Below, piece by piece: positions 40,935 through 49,321 of a DNA stretch of 64,000 nt. The number at the start of each line of letters is the position of its first letter. Position 1 is the stretch's first letter. The position numbers and the translations under genes are program-made. The notes under the pieces were generated by a model. It was given only the letters and a program-made list of their open reading frames with translations. It did not search any database and had not been told where the DNA came from. The stretch is from Candidatus Gastranaerophilales bacterium (GTDB taxonomy: Bacteria; Cyanobacteriota; Vampirovibrionia; Gastranaerophilales; Gastranaerophilaceae): positions 62,001 through 126,000 of the forward strand of contig CALUWE010000003.1 of the NCBI GenBank assembly GCA_944324425.1, read 5' to 3'.

Positions 40935-42952
40935 TTTACAAGTCCTTCATAAAGAGATTTAACCTTTAGTTCAGCCTGTTTTTTAAGTTCGGCATTTTTG
41001 GTAACTTCAACAAATTTTTCATAGTAATAAATTGCCGTATCTTTGTTTTGTTTCTTTTCATAGCACTTGCCTAAACCCCAATAAGCATAGTCGTAGTTAG
41101 GGTTAACGCCTGAAGCTTTTTCGAAATTTTTAATAGCGGCATCAAAATCATTTTTGTCAAAATCGCAAAGCCCCAAATTAAAATATGCATTTTCATTGTT
41201 CGGGTTTAAAGACAAAGCCTTATTGTAGTTTTCAACAGCTTTAGCATCATCTTTTAAATATTTATACATAGAGCCGATTTTTACATATAAATTGTCGTCA
41301 TTTGGGTTTTTTTCAAGGCTTTTTTGATATAATTCAAGCGCACCTTCAAAATTGCCTGTTTTTGTGTAGCTGTCCGCTAAAAGCTCAAGCGAATCATCGT
41401 CATTATTGTCCAATTCGTATGCCTTTTTATAAGCATTTTGAGCACTCGTTTCTTCATTTAAACTGCTTAAAGATTTGCCGTATTCTTTATAAACTTCTTT
41501 ATCGGTTGGTGCAACTTGAATTGCCTTTTCATACGATTCAACAACTTTTGTTTTGGCCCCCAAACCCTCATAGGTTTTTGCTAACCCTAAATATGCCTTT
41601 GAATTTTCGGGGTTTTCAGCAACTGCTGCCGTATAAATTTCTTTTGCTTTTCTGTAATCTTTTTCTTTCACAAGAGAATTAGCCCACTCAACAGAATTAG
41701 AATAAATACTGTTTGAAATATCGGTTTTTTTAATGCCAAACTCAGCCAAATCACTCGGCTCAAAATAAGAAAGTTTTCTGTAAATATTATCTGCATCTTT
41801 AAATTGCTTCATAGCTTCCAAACAAAGGCCTTTATTATATGCAGCCCTTAAGTTTTTGGAATTAGAAGAAAGTTCTTCTTCATAAATATTTAAAGCATTT
41901 TGAAACTCACCGTTTTGAAAATAACTTTTTGCAAGTTCGTTTTTAATGTCAAAATCAGATGAAACTTTAACCCCTTTTTGAAGAACGCTTATTGCATAAT
42001 TTGGGTTATTGTTCTTTTGATACAAAATGCCAAGGTTCATATAAGCATTTTTATCATTCGGATAAGCTTTTATGTAATCCTGATACGCAGCAACAGCTTC
42101 ATTGGTTTTGCCCATTTGCTCCAGCAATTTACCGTAATCAAATTTTAAATTGTTTAATTCAGGGTTTAATTGAAATGCTTTTTGATAATTTTGATAAGCT
42201 TCTTCATTTTGTTTCAGATATGATTGCACAACAGCTAAATTGCCGTATGAAATATAATCTTGGGGATTAATATTAACAGCATTTTCAAAATTTTCTTTAG
42301 CTTTTAAATATTGGTTATCTCTTAAATATGCAAGCCCTAATTCAGCGTATGATTTAAAAGTGTCGGGGTTTTGTTTTTTAACGTTTTCAAACTCTAAAAT
42401 TGCATTTTTATAATCTTTTAAATTCAGATAACTGTTTGCCAAAAGGTTTTGTGCTTCTTTATTATAAGGGTATGCCGACATAAATTTTTGATAAAAACCA
42501 ATGGCATCATTATATTCTTCGCTGTAAAATTTTGAATTAGCCAAATTCAAATAATTATATTTATAATCCGGCATAATTACCTGAGCTTTTTCATATTGTT
42601 CAAACGCTTTTTTATAATCACCCTTTTGCTGATAAATATTACCCAAGCTTATATATAAAAAAGCGTCATTCGGGCTTAATTCAATTGCTTTATTGTAATA
42701 ATTAACTGCATTTTCAATTTCACCGTTTCTGGCATACAGGCCAGCTAACTTTACAATTAAAGTTAATTCATCCTTAGAATTGTTCAAAGCTTTTTGAATA
42801 AGGTCAATTGCATCATCAAAACGGTTATAATTTTCAAATTTTATTGCTTCCTGATACAATTTATTTGCTTCAGGAGACATTTTAGCATAGCTTGGAAGAG
42901 AAACAAACAATGTCAAAAGAAATAATGCGGTTATATTTTTTCTATTCATCAT
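40931..42952 (-). CDS. Exported tetratricopeptide-repeat protein
   Basis: A 673-residue protein with a signal peptide (NITALFLLTLFVSLPSYA, cleavage near 23) followed by more than a dozen TPR units of 34 residues, each with the A-x4-Y pattern (for example AVNYYNKAIELSP and AYFNLGLCDFDKNDFDAAIKNFEKA). It would form a long superhelix in the periplasm and bind protein partners. It is coupled to the lipoprotein gene and lies in the pilT operon, so a role in pilus or envelope assembly is possible but not shown. Confidence 0.88.
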   Translation of the reverse strand: MMNRKNITALFLLTLFVSLPSYAKMSPEANKLYQEAIKFENYNRFDDAIDLIQKALNNSKDELTLIVKLAGLYARNGEIENAVNYYNKAIELSPNDAFLYISLGNIYQQKGDYKKAFEQYEKAQVIMPDYKYNYLNLANSKFYSEEYNDAIGFYQKFMSAYPYNKEAQNLLANSYLNLKDYKNAILEFENVKKQNPDTFKSYAELGLAYLRDNQYLKAKENFENAVNINPQDYISYGNLAVVQSYLKQNEEAYQNYQKAFQLNPELNNLKFDYGKLLEQMGKTNEAVAAYQDYIKAYPNDKNAYMNLGILYQKNNNPNYAISVLQKGVKVSSDFDIKNELAKSYFQNGEFQNALNIYEEELSSNSKNLRAAYNKGLCLEAMKQFKDADNIYRKLSYFEPSDLAEFGIKKTDISNSIYSNSVEWANSLVKEKDYRKAKEIYTAAVAENPENSKAYLGLAKTYEGLGAKTKVVESYEKAIQVAPTDKEVYKEYGKSLSSLNEETSAQNAYKKAYELDNNDDDSLELLADSYTKTGNFEGALELYQKSLEKNPNDDNLYVKIGSMYKYLKDDAKAVENYNKALSLNPNNENAYFNLGLCDFDKNDFDAAIKNFEKASGVNPNYDYAYWGLGKCYEKKQNKDTAIYYYEKFVEVTKNAELKKQAELKVKSLYEGLVN

Positions 42953-42964
42953 AATAAACTCCTT

Positions 42965-43738
42965 TTAGCCGACATGCGTTTCTTCCATAACTTTAAAAGC
43001 TTTGCTTTTTTTATTACTTGTTATTTCAATATACTTCTTTAAAAGATTAAAGCAACTGTTTGTAACTTTTTCATTTACTATATCATCAAATTCAGTTTTT
43101 TCATTAACGGGGGTATCATTCAGAGCAATTAAAAATTCTCTTATTTTTTCATGCAATTTAACATAATGAACGGAATCAATTGCACAATCCAAACAGGAAA
43201 TTCCGCCCGTTTCAACAGAAAATAAAACCGTTCCTGTCGGTTTTTTTGAACATTTTAAACAGCGTTTTAATTCAATTCCAAAACCCGACAAGTTCATAAA
43301 GGCAAGCTGAAATTTAATTTCAGCCAGCAAAATTTGAGCTTTATTTTCAGCATTTTGAATATTATCAAGCGTATTATAAAGCAAATTATATATTGCCTCA
43401 TTTTGGCTGTTATCCATATTTTCTGATACACAAAACGTATTAATTGTTTCTGCCGTATATATGGCCATTGTCAGCTTATCAAGGTCATATCTTAATTTAT
43501 TAAAAGGGTTTATGGCGCTTACTTCTTTTATAATATCAAGATTTCTTCTTTGAGACAAAATCAAACTGTTTGCAACAAGAGCTTGAGAGGTAGCGCCCAA
43601 TTTACTTTTCGGGCGTTTAACCCCCTTTGCAATCCCTCTTATTAAGCCCATATCTTTTGAAAACATAACAACTATATTGTCAAATTCGCTTATCGGATAT
43701 GTTTTAATGTTTATTGCATCAGTTGAATAATTTTGCAT
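42965..43738 (-). CDS. recO: DNA repair protein RecO
   Basis: RecO helps load RecA at gaps together with RecR. The 257-residue protein has an N-terminal OB fold (YPISEFDNIVVMFSKDMGLIRGIAKGVKRPKSK), a helical domain, and the zinc finger CLKCSKKP..GGISCLDC near 160-180. RecR is encoded in the same window. The gene is inside the pilT operon, 12 nt upstream of the TPR gene. Confidence 0.93.
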   Translation of the reverse strand: MQNYSTDAINIKTYPISEFDNIVVMFSKDMGLIRGIAKGVKRPKSKLGATSQALVANSLILSQRRNLDIIKEVSAINPFNKLRYDLDKLTMAIYTAETINTFCVSENMDNSQNEAIYNLLYNTLDNIQNAENKAQILLAEIKFQLAFMNLSGFGIELKRCLKCSKKPTGTVLFSVETGGISCLDCAIDSVHYVKLHEKIREFLIALNDTPVNEKTEFDDIVNEKVTNSCFNLLKKYIEITSNKKSKAFKVMEETHVG

Positions 43739-43741
43739 TTC

Positions 43742-45226
43742 TCAAGCAGTAACCTTAATTGTGGACATTTCGGAATTTATGAATTCTTCACATAATGAAT
43801 CTTCCGTTATAAAATCGGTTTTAACTTCTATTGAAGAATCAATCTCTTTAAACATTTGTTTGTAATATTCTTTTTTGGTCGTTTCTTTAGACAAAATATA
43901 AACTTTTTTCGGTTTTGAAGCTTCAAAAGCCGTTTTTAAGAACATTGAAGTCAAAGCGCGTGAATTTTCAAGCGGAGGATTAATTAAAATCCAAGTTTCC
44001 GCATGAGACATAGCGCTTATTGCCGATATAAAATAATACGGATTGGCATTTGTTTCAAAATTTAAGGCTTCGTACAAATCGGGATACATAACTCCGGAGC
44101 ATTCTTTACATTGAGTTGTAAGAACCTTATTTTCAGGAGTAACAACGGCTTCTTTTCTTCCGCATTTAGGGCAGTAAAAAATATTTGAAAGTCCGAAAAG
44201 CGGAATAACTTCAATTTTTTTGCCTTCCGATTCTTTTGTTTTCACATTCGGAATTTTAAAATTTATGCCGGATTCAACAAAAGTTTTCAGCAAATTTTCG
44301 CTTTTTGATGTTGTTACAAAATAAACATCACCTTTGATTGTATTCAGCATTTTTAATATTTCAGAATATTCATCCGTTTGTATATCAACTGTGTTTTTAA
44401 CAATTGCAGCATCGGCCATCGGGTTTCCGGCCCTATTTAAAGCAATGGAATCCATTTCAAGACGAAAACTTTTATTTTTAACGTAATCGATAAATGGCGC
44501 CTTATCATCATAAAAAACAGCGACATTATTTAATGTAAGCTCTTTTTCAGGTATAATTTTAAAAGCGGGAACAGTTTCATCCTGCGTATTTTGAACTTCG
44601 TTTTGAACACTTAAAACCGGCTCATCATTAATTGTATTTACCATATTAATAACAGCGTCTTTAGGTGTAAAAATTACCGGCTCCTCTTCCTTAACGGGTT
44701 CATGAGCAATATCAGAAGATGAATCTTGAGAAAAGGTATCATTTGAATCATCATATTTATATTCCGCAACTTGTTGTATTGGCGGTATTTCTTGAACAAC
44801 AGGCTGCTTTGGCAAAATTTCCTGCAAATAAGTATCATCGGAAGCTTTATTTACTTCTTCGGAAATTAAACCCGTCTGCAAACTATCATCTTTAAAAGAA
44901 TTTTCTTCCGTATTTTCAACGGCATTTGGAGTTTCTGCCGTGTTATTTTCTTGCATGGAATCATAAAGATATGAATCAGGCTCTTTGTTATCCAAAATGT
45001 CGTTAATTGTCTTAATTAAAAGCTCTTTGATATCATTTGGAATTTGTTGCTCCTCAACATAAGACAAAATTTGCCTTAAATCATCCAAAAGTACAAATTT
45101 ATAACCGGTATGATACTTTTCATGAAGTTTGTGTGCACCCATTTGTAAAAGTTGCATATCATCTCTTTTAAGAGCAACATACAGCCTTTTAATGGTCATA
45201 TCTTCTGCTTCCGGGAATGGCGCCAT
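43742..45226 (-). CDS. Protein with a degenerate sirtuin-like (Sir2) domain
   Basis: A 494-residue protein: an N-terminal helical region (1-80), an acidic Pro/Glu/Asn-rich linker (about 80-225), and a C-terminal globular part (about 230-490). The last part follows the sirtuin order: FVTTSKSENLLKTFVESGI (303-321) where sirtuins have the TQNIDxLH segment, VIPLFGLSNIFYCPKCG (340-356) where they have the catalytic HG followed by the first zinc pair, a second pair C373/C376, then MYPDLYEAL in place of LRPDVVxFGE. The catalytic His position is Phe344 and the NAD-contact NID is lost. So it is probably an inactive, ligand-binding or structural relative. It lies between pilT and recO, 3 nt before recO. 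Confidence 0.5.
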   Translation of the reverse strand: MAPFPEAEDMTIKRLYVALKRDDMQLLQMGAHKLHEKYHTGYKFVLLDDLRQILSYVEEQQIPNDIKELLIKTINDILDNKEPDSYLYDSMQENNTAETPNAVENTEENSFKDDSLQTGLISEEVNKASDDTYLQEILPKQPVVQEIPPIQQVAEYKYDDSNDTFSQDSSSDIAHEPVKEEEPVIFTPKDAVINMVNTINDEPVLSVQNEVQNTQDETVPAFKIIPEKELTLNNVAVFYDDKAPFIDYVKNKSFRLEMDSIALNRAGNPMADAAIVKNTVDIQTDEYSEILKMLNTIKGDVYFVTTSKSENLLKTFVESGINFKIPNVKTKESEGKKIEVIPLFGLSNIFYCPKCGRKEAVVTPENKVLTTQCKECSGVMYPDLYEALNFETNANPYYFISAISAMSHAETWILINPPLENSRALTSMFLKTAFEASKPKKVYILSKETTKKEYYKQMFKEIDSSIEVKTDFITEDSLCEEFINSEMSTIKVTA

Positions 45227-45244
45227 AATTCAATCTCCTTATAG

Positions 45245-46342
45245 TTAAATTAAATTATTTGAAGAAGGGTCATTCAGACCGTGATAAATGCCCCTCATCA
45301 TCTGATACAGTTCAGTAGGATTATCGCTGTATTCAATAGCAGTTTCTTTTTCTATTAAATTCAGCTTGTACAAATTATAAATGGAAGAATTCATTGTACA
45401 TAAAGCAGAGTTATTTGAGCGTGCAATTAACTGGTCAATATCGCTCATTTTATCTTTAGCAATGTAATCCGAAATTGCGGGCGTGGTTGTCATAAGTTCA
45501 AGTGCAGGAACAAGACCGCCGCCAATTTTTGGCAAAAGTTTTTGTGCAATTGTACCTTTAAGAGCAGCAGATAGTCTTTTTCTGATAAAGTCCTTCTGCT
45601 CCGAATCAAAAAGACCTATAATCCTGTTGATTGTCTGTGTTGCGGAATTAGTGTGAATTGTAGATAAAACAAAGTGTCCCGTTTCAGCTGCGGCAATTGC
45701 GGCTTCAACCGTTTCTTTATCTCTGATTTCACCGATAATTATAATATCAGGGTCTTGTCTTAGGGCATATTTAATCCCTGACGGAAAATCAGGAACGTCA
45801 ATCCCCAAGCCCCTTTGCGTTATTAAACAATTTTTATCGGAATATAAAAATTCGACAGGGTCTTCAATTGTAATAATGTGCCTTCTTTGTGTCTTATTAA
45901 TATTTTCAATCATGGAAGCAATAGTTGTGGATTTCCCCGAACCTGTTGCACCCGTGATTAACAGAATACCCGAATTGCACTCCGTAAAATTTTGAATTGA
46001 GGGCGGAAGCATTAATTGTTCAAAAGTTGGAATATCATAGGGTATAAGCCTCATTGTAATTTTCGGCATTCCCAAATCTTTGCAGTAATTAACCCTATAT
46101 CTTGAAACACCTTTTAATTCATAAGTAAAGTCAAGGTCGGTTGCATCTTTCAACTTATACTGAATATCCTTATGTAAAATTGTAGCCAAAATGCCGTCGA
46201 AATCCTCTTCCGTTAAAGCAGGAGTATCAAGTCTTTGAATTTCGCCCGATATTCTTAAAGAAGGTTGTTTTCCAAGCATTAAATGAACATCTGATGCCTT
46301 AATTTTTGATATTTTCACCAAAAAGTTATTAATCTCAAACAT
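45245..46342 (-). CDS. pilT: Type IV pilus retraction ATPase PilT
   Basis: A 365-residue secretion-type ATPase of the PilT class, which depolymerises type IV pili and gives twitching motility. The N-terminal PAS-like domain starts with KIKASDVHLMLGKQPSLRISGEI, Walker A GATGSGKST is near 130, followed by the Asp box, Walker B IIIGEIRDKETVE, and the His box with AETGHFVLSTIHTN. The C-terminal AIRNLI-type motif of classic PilT is replaced by a divergent tail, which leaves room for a PilT-like variant. It heads the leftward operon; no pilB, pilC or pilM lies nearby. Confidence 0.92.
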   Translation of the reverse strand: MFEINNFLVKISKIKASDVHLMLGKQPSLRISGEIQRLDTPALTEEDFDGILATILHKDIQYKLKDATDLDFTYELKGVSRYRVNYCKDLGMPKITMRLIPYDIPTFEQLMLPPSIQNFTECNSGILLITGATGSGKSTTIASMIENINKTQRRHIITIEDPVEFLYSDKNCLITQRGLGIDVPDFPSGIKYALRQDPDIIIIGEIRDKETVEAAIAAAETGHFVLSTIHTNSATQTINRIIGLFDSEQKDFIRKRLSAALKGTIAQKLLPKIGGGLVPALELMTTTPAISDYIAKDKMSDIDQLIARSNNSALCTMNSSIYNLYKLNLIEKETAIEYSDNPTELYQMMRGIYHGLNDPSSNNLI

Positions 46343-46446
46343 AAAATTTAATAATATTTCCTCAAAACAAACTCATATAATACACACATATATAATAGCT
46401 CATTGTAAACGGCTGGGCACTTTTTGTTACAAACTTACCCATATTT

Positions 46447-46466
46447 TATTAAGAAATATTAAGAAA
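46447..46466. promoter_or_regulatory. Tandem 10-bp repeat and shared upstream element, copy 2
   Basis: TATTAAGAAA occurs twice head to tail (46447-46456, 46457-46466). Its complement TTTCTTAATA matches the core of the element at 9831-9845 and 63452-63466. AAGCAATTTAAAAG follows at 46479-46492, as at 9861. It lies about 90 nt before the gene at 46555. Confidence 0.4.
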
Positions 46467-46554
46467 GATTTAATGAAGAAGCAATTTAAAAGAAATAAAA
46501 GTTTTTATTAAATTGTAAGGTTAGTATTATTAAGTATTTCGGAAGGAAGTTTGT

Positions 46555-47310
46555 ATGGGACTAGCAACAATTAACAGCCAATACACCGGTTTGAACGGTT
46601 TATCAGGTTATGGTTCAACTTATTTTACAGGCGGCGGCCTTTACAGTGATTCTCATGTAGAAAACGCAAAATCAAGCATTGCAAACGGATATGAATTAAG
46701 CGCAACTTCAAGCTCATATTCAAATAAAAATTCCGTTTCATCATCAAGCTTTGCACAACAATGCCAAGCAATAGAATATCTGCTTCAACAAGGAAGAACA
46801 GATGATGCAATGGCAAAATACAATGATTTATATGAAGATATGGCTTCAAATTCTTATTATGAAGGCTATACGGAAAACGAAATTAAAACATTGCTGCAAG
46901 AAAAATACATGACAGCAACAGGCACAACAATCGTAAATGACATTACGGCAAATTCAAGCTCTGCATTCACTAGCGGTTTGGAAAGCTCAATTCCTGTTTT
47001 AGGCGTATTGTTTAATCAAAATTCATCAGATGATTTTGTAGCAGAAGCAACAGGTACGGATGTTTCAGGCTGGTCGCAAGTTAAAAAAGGCGCAGGCTTA
47101 TTGACGGGTGTCGGCTTAAGTGCAGCAGCAGGAGCAGGATTAAAAGTAGGCGTAAGCGCATTAAAAAATCTCAAAGCAGGTTCAACAATAACAGATGCAA
47201 TCTCAAAAGCATCAACAGGCAAAGGCAAAATTGTAGCAGCATGTATTGCAGGCGGCGCAGCACTTTTAACATATCTTGGCGGTAAATTATTTAAATCCGA
47301 CAATGAATAA
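46555..47310 (+). CDS. Protein of unknown function with glycine/alanine-rich hydrophobic C-terminus
   Basis: A 251-residue protein. The N-terminus (MGLATINSQYTGLNGLSGYG) is Gly/Ser/Tyr-rich without a signal peptide, residues 60-130 are helical with many Gln, and the C-terminal third has two hydrophobic Gly/Ala stretches (near 178-197 and 225-243). This two-segment layout is seen in some secreted membrane-inserting proteins, but no family is recognised. GGAAGGAAG is a good ribosome site. Its upstream region shares motifs with the coiled-coil pair and autotransporter. A terminator follows. Confidence 0.75.
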   Translation: MGLATINSQYTGLNGLSGYGSTYFTGGGLYSDSHVENAKSSIANGYELSATSSSYSNKNSVSSSSFAQQCQAIEYLLQQGRTDDAMAKYNDLYEDMASNSYYEGYTENEIKTLLQEKYMTATGTTIVNDITANSSSAFTSGLESSIPVLGVLFNQNSSDDFVAEATGTDVSGWSQVKKGAGLLTGVGLSAAAGAGLKVGVSALKNLKAGSTITDAISKASTGKGKIVAACIAGGAALLTYLGGKLFKSDNE

Positions 47311-47350
47311 TAAATATCTCCGATAAAATACTAATACTAATCTTTTTATA

Positions 47351-47378
47351 AAAGGCGCAAATATTTTGCGTCTTTTTT
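47351..47378 (+). terminator. Intrinsic terminator after the 46.5-kb gene
   Basis: AAAGGCGCAAA pairs with TTTGCGTCTTT (one G-U) around an AT-rich loop and ends in a T6 run (47373-47378). Confidence 0.75.
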
Positions 47379-47386
47379 ATTATATG

Positions 47387-47395
47387 TGATAGAAT
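47387..47395 (+). promoter_or_regulatory. Extended -10, candidate leaderless promoter of metX
   Basis: TGATAGAAT (47387-47395) has the TGn extension and a TAGAAT -10 box. The ATG lies at 47404, 8 nt downstream, with no ribosome site. Confidence 0.45.
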
Positions 47396-47403
47396 TCATT
47401 CAT

Positions 47404-48510
47404 ATGGAAACCGTTGGAATTGTAAAAACCGAATATTTTAATCTTGACAAAAAGCTTGGGCTTGAAAGCGGCAAAACCCTTCAAAATGTAACTGTTGCTT
47501 ATGAAACATACGGCAAGTTAAACGAAAAAGGGGATAATGCAATTTTAATCTGCCATGCATTAACAGGCGACGCTCACGCGGCAGGCAAAAACAACGAAGA
47601 TGACAAAAAACCTGGTTGGTGGGATACAATGATAGGGCCAAACAAGGCCTTTGACACAAACAAATTTTTTATAATCTGTTCAAATGTCTTAGGCGGCTGC
47701 AAAGGAACAACCGGCCCTTCTTCAATTAATCCTGAAACAGGCAGGCAATACGGTCATTCATTCCCCGTTATAACTGTTGAGGATATGGTTAAAGTTCAAT
47801 ACGAACTAATAAATTATTTGGGCGTTAAAAAATTGACGGCAGTCGGCGGCTCAATGGGCGGGATGCAGGCTATTGAATGGTCAATTAAGTATCCAAAACT
47901 TGTAAAATCAGTCATTATTATTGCGGCAGCCGCAAGATTATCAGCTCAGGGCATTGCCTTTAACGCTGTCGGCAGAAACGCAATTTTGTCAGATCCCGAT
48001 TTCAATAACGGCGACTATTATGATAAAAAACACCCTGAAACGGGCTTATCAATTGCAAGAATGATTGGGCATATTACGTATTTGTCAGAAAAATCAATGC
48101 ATAAAAAATTCGGCAGAAATTTTAAAGATAAACCGATTTTCGATTTTGGCGTTGATTTTGAAGTTGAATCATACCTTGACCATCAAGGAAGAATTTTTGT
48201 AGACAGATTTGATGCAAACAGCTATCTTTATATTACAAAAGCAGTTGATTACTATGACCCGATTTCAAAATACGGTTCATTAGAAAAAGCTTTTTCAAAC
48301 ACAAACGCAAAATTTTTAGTAATTTCATTTACCACAGACTGGCTGTTTTCAACTGCACAAGCAAAAGAAATAGTAAACGCATTAATCAAAGAGGACAAAA
48401 ATGTGTCATTTATAGAAATTGAAAGCCCATGCGGGCATGATGCGTTTCTATTGGAATTTGACAAACAAACAAGAATCATAAAAGCATTTCTGACTGAAAA
48501 AGAGGACTAA
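47404..48510 (+). CDS. metX: Homoserine O-acetyltransferase
   Basis: MetX activates homoserine for methionine synthesis. The 368-residue alpha/beta-hydrolase has the nucleophile Ser near 150 in GGSMGGMQAIEW, the catalytic Asp in FTTDWLFS (near 311) and the His in CGHDAFL (near 344). Acetyl-CoA specificity (rather than succinyl) is inferred from the overall MetX type and is not certain. metW follows after 2 nt, the usual metXW pair. Confidence 0.93.
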   Translation: METVGIVKTEYFNLDKKLGLESGKTLQNVTVAYETYGKLNEKGDNAILICHALTGDAHAAGKNNEDDKKPGWWDTMIGPNKAFDTNKFFIICSNVLGGCKGTTGPSSINPETGRQYGHSFPVITVEDMVKVQYELINYLGVKKLTAVGGSMGGMQAIEWSIKYPKLVKSVIIIAAAARLSAQGIAFNAVGRNAILSDPDFNNGDYYDKKHPETGLSIARMIGHITYLSEKSMHKKFGRNFKDKPIFDFGVDFEVESYLDHQGRIFVDRFDANSYLYITKAVDYYDPISKYGSLEKAFSNTNAKFLVISFTTDWLFSTAQAKEIVNALIKEDKNVSFIEIESPCGHDAFLLEFDKQTRIIKAFLTEKED

Positions 48511-48512
48511 CG

Positions 48513-49109
48513 GTGGGAAAAACATTAAATTATTCGCAAATAACAAAACTTGTACCCGAAGGTTCCAAAATTCTTGATTTAGGCTGCGGCGACGGTTTTC
48601 TTTTTAAAAAACTTGTAGTTGAAAAAAAGGTAACGGGAGTCGGCATTGAAATTGATGAAGATGAAGCTATAAAAGCAATTGAAAGAGGCTTATCTGTCAT
48701 TCAGGGCGATATAGACAAAGGCTTAAAACAATTCTTTGACAAAAGTTTTGATTATGCAATTTTAAACCAAACGGTTCAATCAACAGACAGGCCTGATTAT
48801 GTAATTGAAGAAATGCTGAGAGTTTCAAAATGCGCCATTGTCTCATTTCCGAATTTTGCATACTGGAGAGTAAGATTTTACCTGTTTTTTAAAGGCAAAA
48901 TGCCAAAATCAAAAGCGCTTCCGTATGAATGGTACAACACACCAAACATTCACTTAAACACGATTAAAGATTTCTTTGAATTTTGCAAAAAAAGAGACAT
49001 TAAAATTTTAGAAGCGGTTTATTTGGCTAAAAATAAGGCAAGAAAAAAGATTTTCACGCCGCTTGCCAATTTTTTCAGCGAAGAGGCAATTTTTGTAATT
49101 TCAAAATAG
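48513..49109 (+). CDS. metW: Methionine biosynthesis protein MetW
   Basis: A 198-residue methyltransferase-fold protein with the SAM-binding motif ILDLGCGDGFLFKKL (20-34) and the YAILNQTVQSTDRPDYVIEEMLRV stretch typical of MetW. MetW is coupled with MetX and needed for or stimulating its activity in several bacteria. The start codon is GTG, 2 nt after the metX stop. Its TAG stop abuts the next, convergent gene in TAGCTA. Confidence 0.93.
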   Translation: MGKTLNYSQITKLVPEGSKILDLGCGDGFLFKKLVVEKKVTGVGIEIDEDEAIKAIERGLSVIQGDIDKGLKQFFDKSFDYAILNQTVQSTDRPDYVIEEMLRVSKCAIVSFPNFAYWRVRFYLFFKGKMPKSKALPYEWYNTPNIHLNTIKDFFEFCKKRDIKILEAVYLAKNKARKKIFTPLANFFSEEAIFVISK

Positions 49110-49298
49110 CTACTTTCGAATATCCTTTGCTTTTTTGATAACACCGCATTTAATACAAGCTAAAACCTTTTTTGTCGAATCAACCGGAACAAAAGTATGT
49201 TCACAATTGGGATATTCATCCGAAAAATCCTCTGCATTTTTCTTTTCAGGGTTCTTAATTTTGTTTATAATGGTATAAATTAATTCAAAGATATACAT
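49110..49298 (-). CDS. Small zinc-ribbon-like protein
   Basis: A 62-residue protein with an N-terminal hydrophobic helix (MYIFELIYTIINKI) and a possible metal site C32-x-H34 and C48-x2-C51 (ACIKCG). Lys-rich ends. I keep it as a gene because it has its own TATAAT box 6 nt before the ATG on the minus strand, interleaved with the -10 box of the divergent isomerase gene, and because it fills the space exactly between two genes. Function unknown. Confidence 0.6.
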   Translation of the reverse strand: MYIFELIYTIINKIKNPEKKNAEDFSDEYPNCEHTFVPVDSTKKVLACIKCGVIKKAKDIRK

Positions 49299-49312
49299 AT
49301 TTTAATTATAAT
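49284..49312 (+). promoter_or_regulatory. Divergent interleaved leaderless promoters
   Basis: For the rightward gene, TTCAAA (49284-49289), 17 nt, TATAAT (49307-49312), then ATG at 49322. On the minus strand another TATAAT (49310-49305) serves the small zinc-ribbon gene whose ATG is at 49298. The two -10 boxes share the palindromic core ATTATAAT. Confidence 0.5.
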
Positions 49313-49321
49313 GAAATTGTT

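Noticed and set aside
46403-46432. TTGTAA/TTACAA hairpin upstream of the 46.5-kb gene
   Set aside because: Only 6 bp with an 18-nt loop and no U-tract; too weak to call a regulatory structure.
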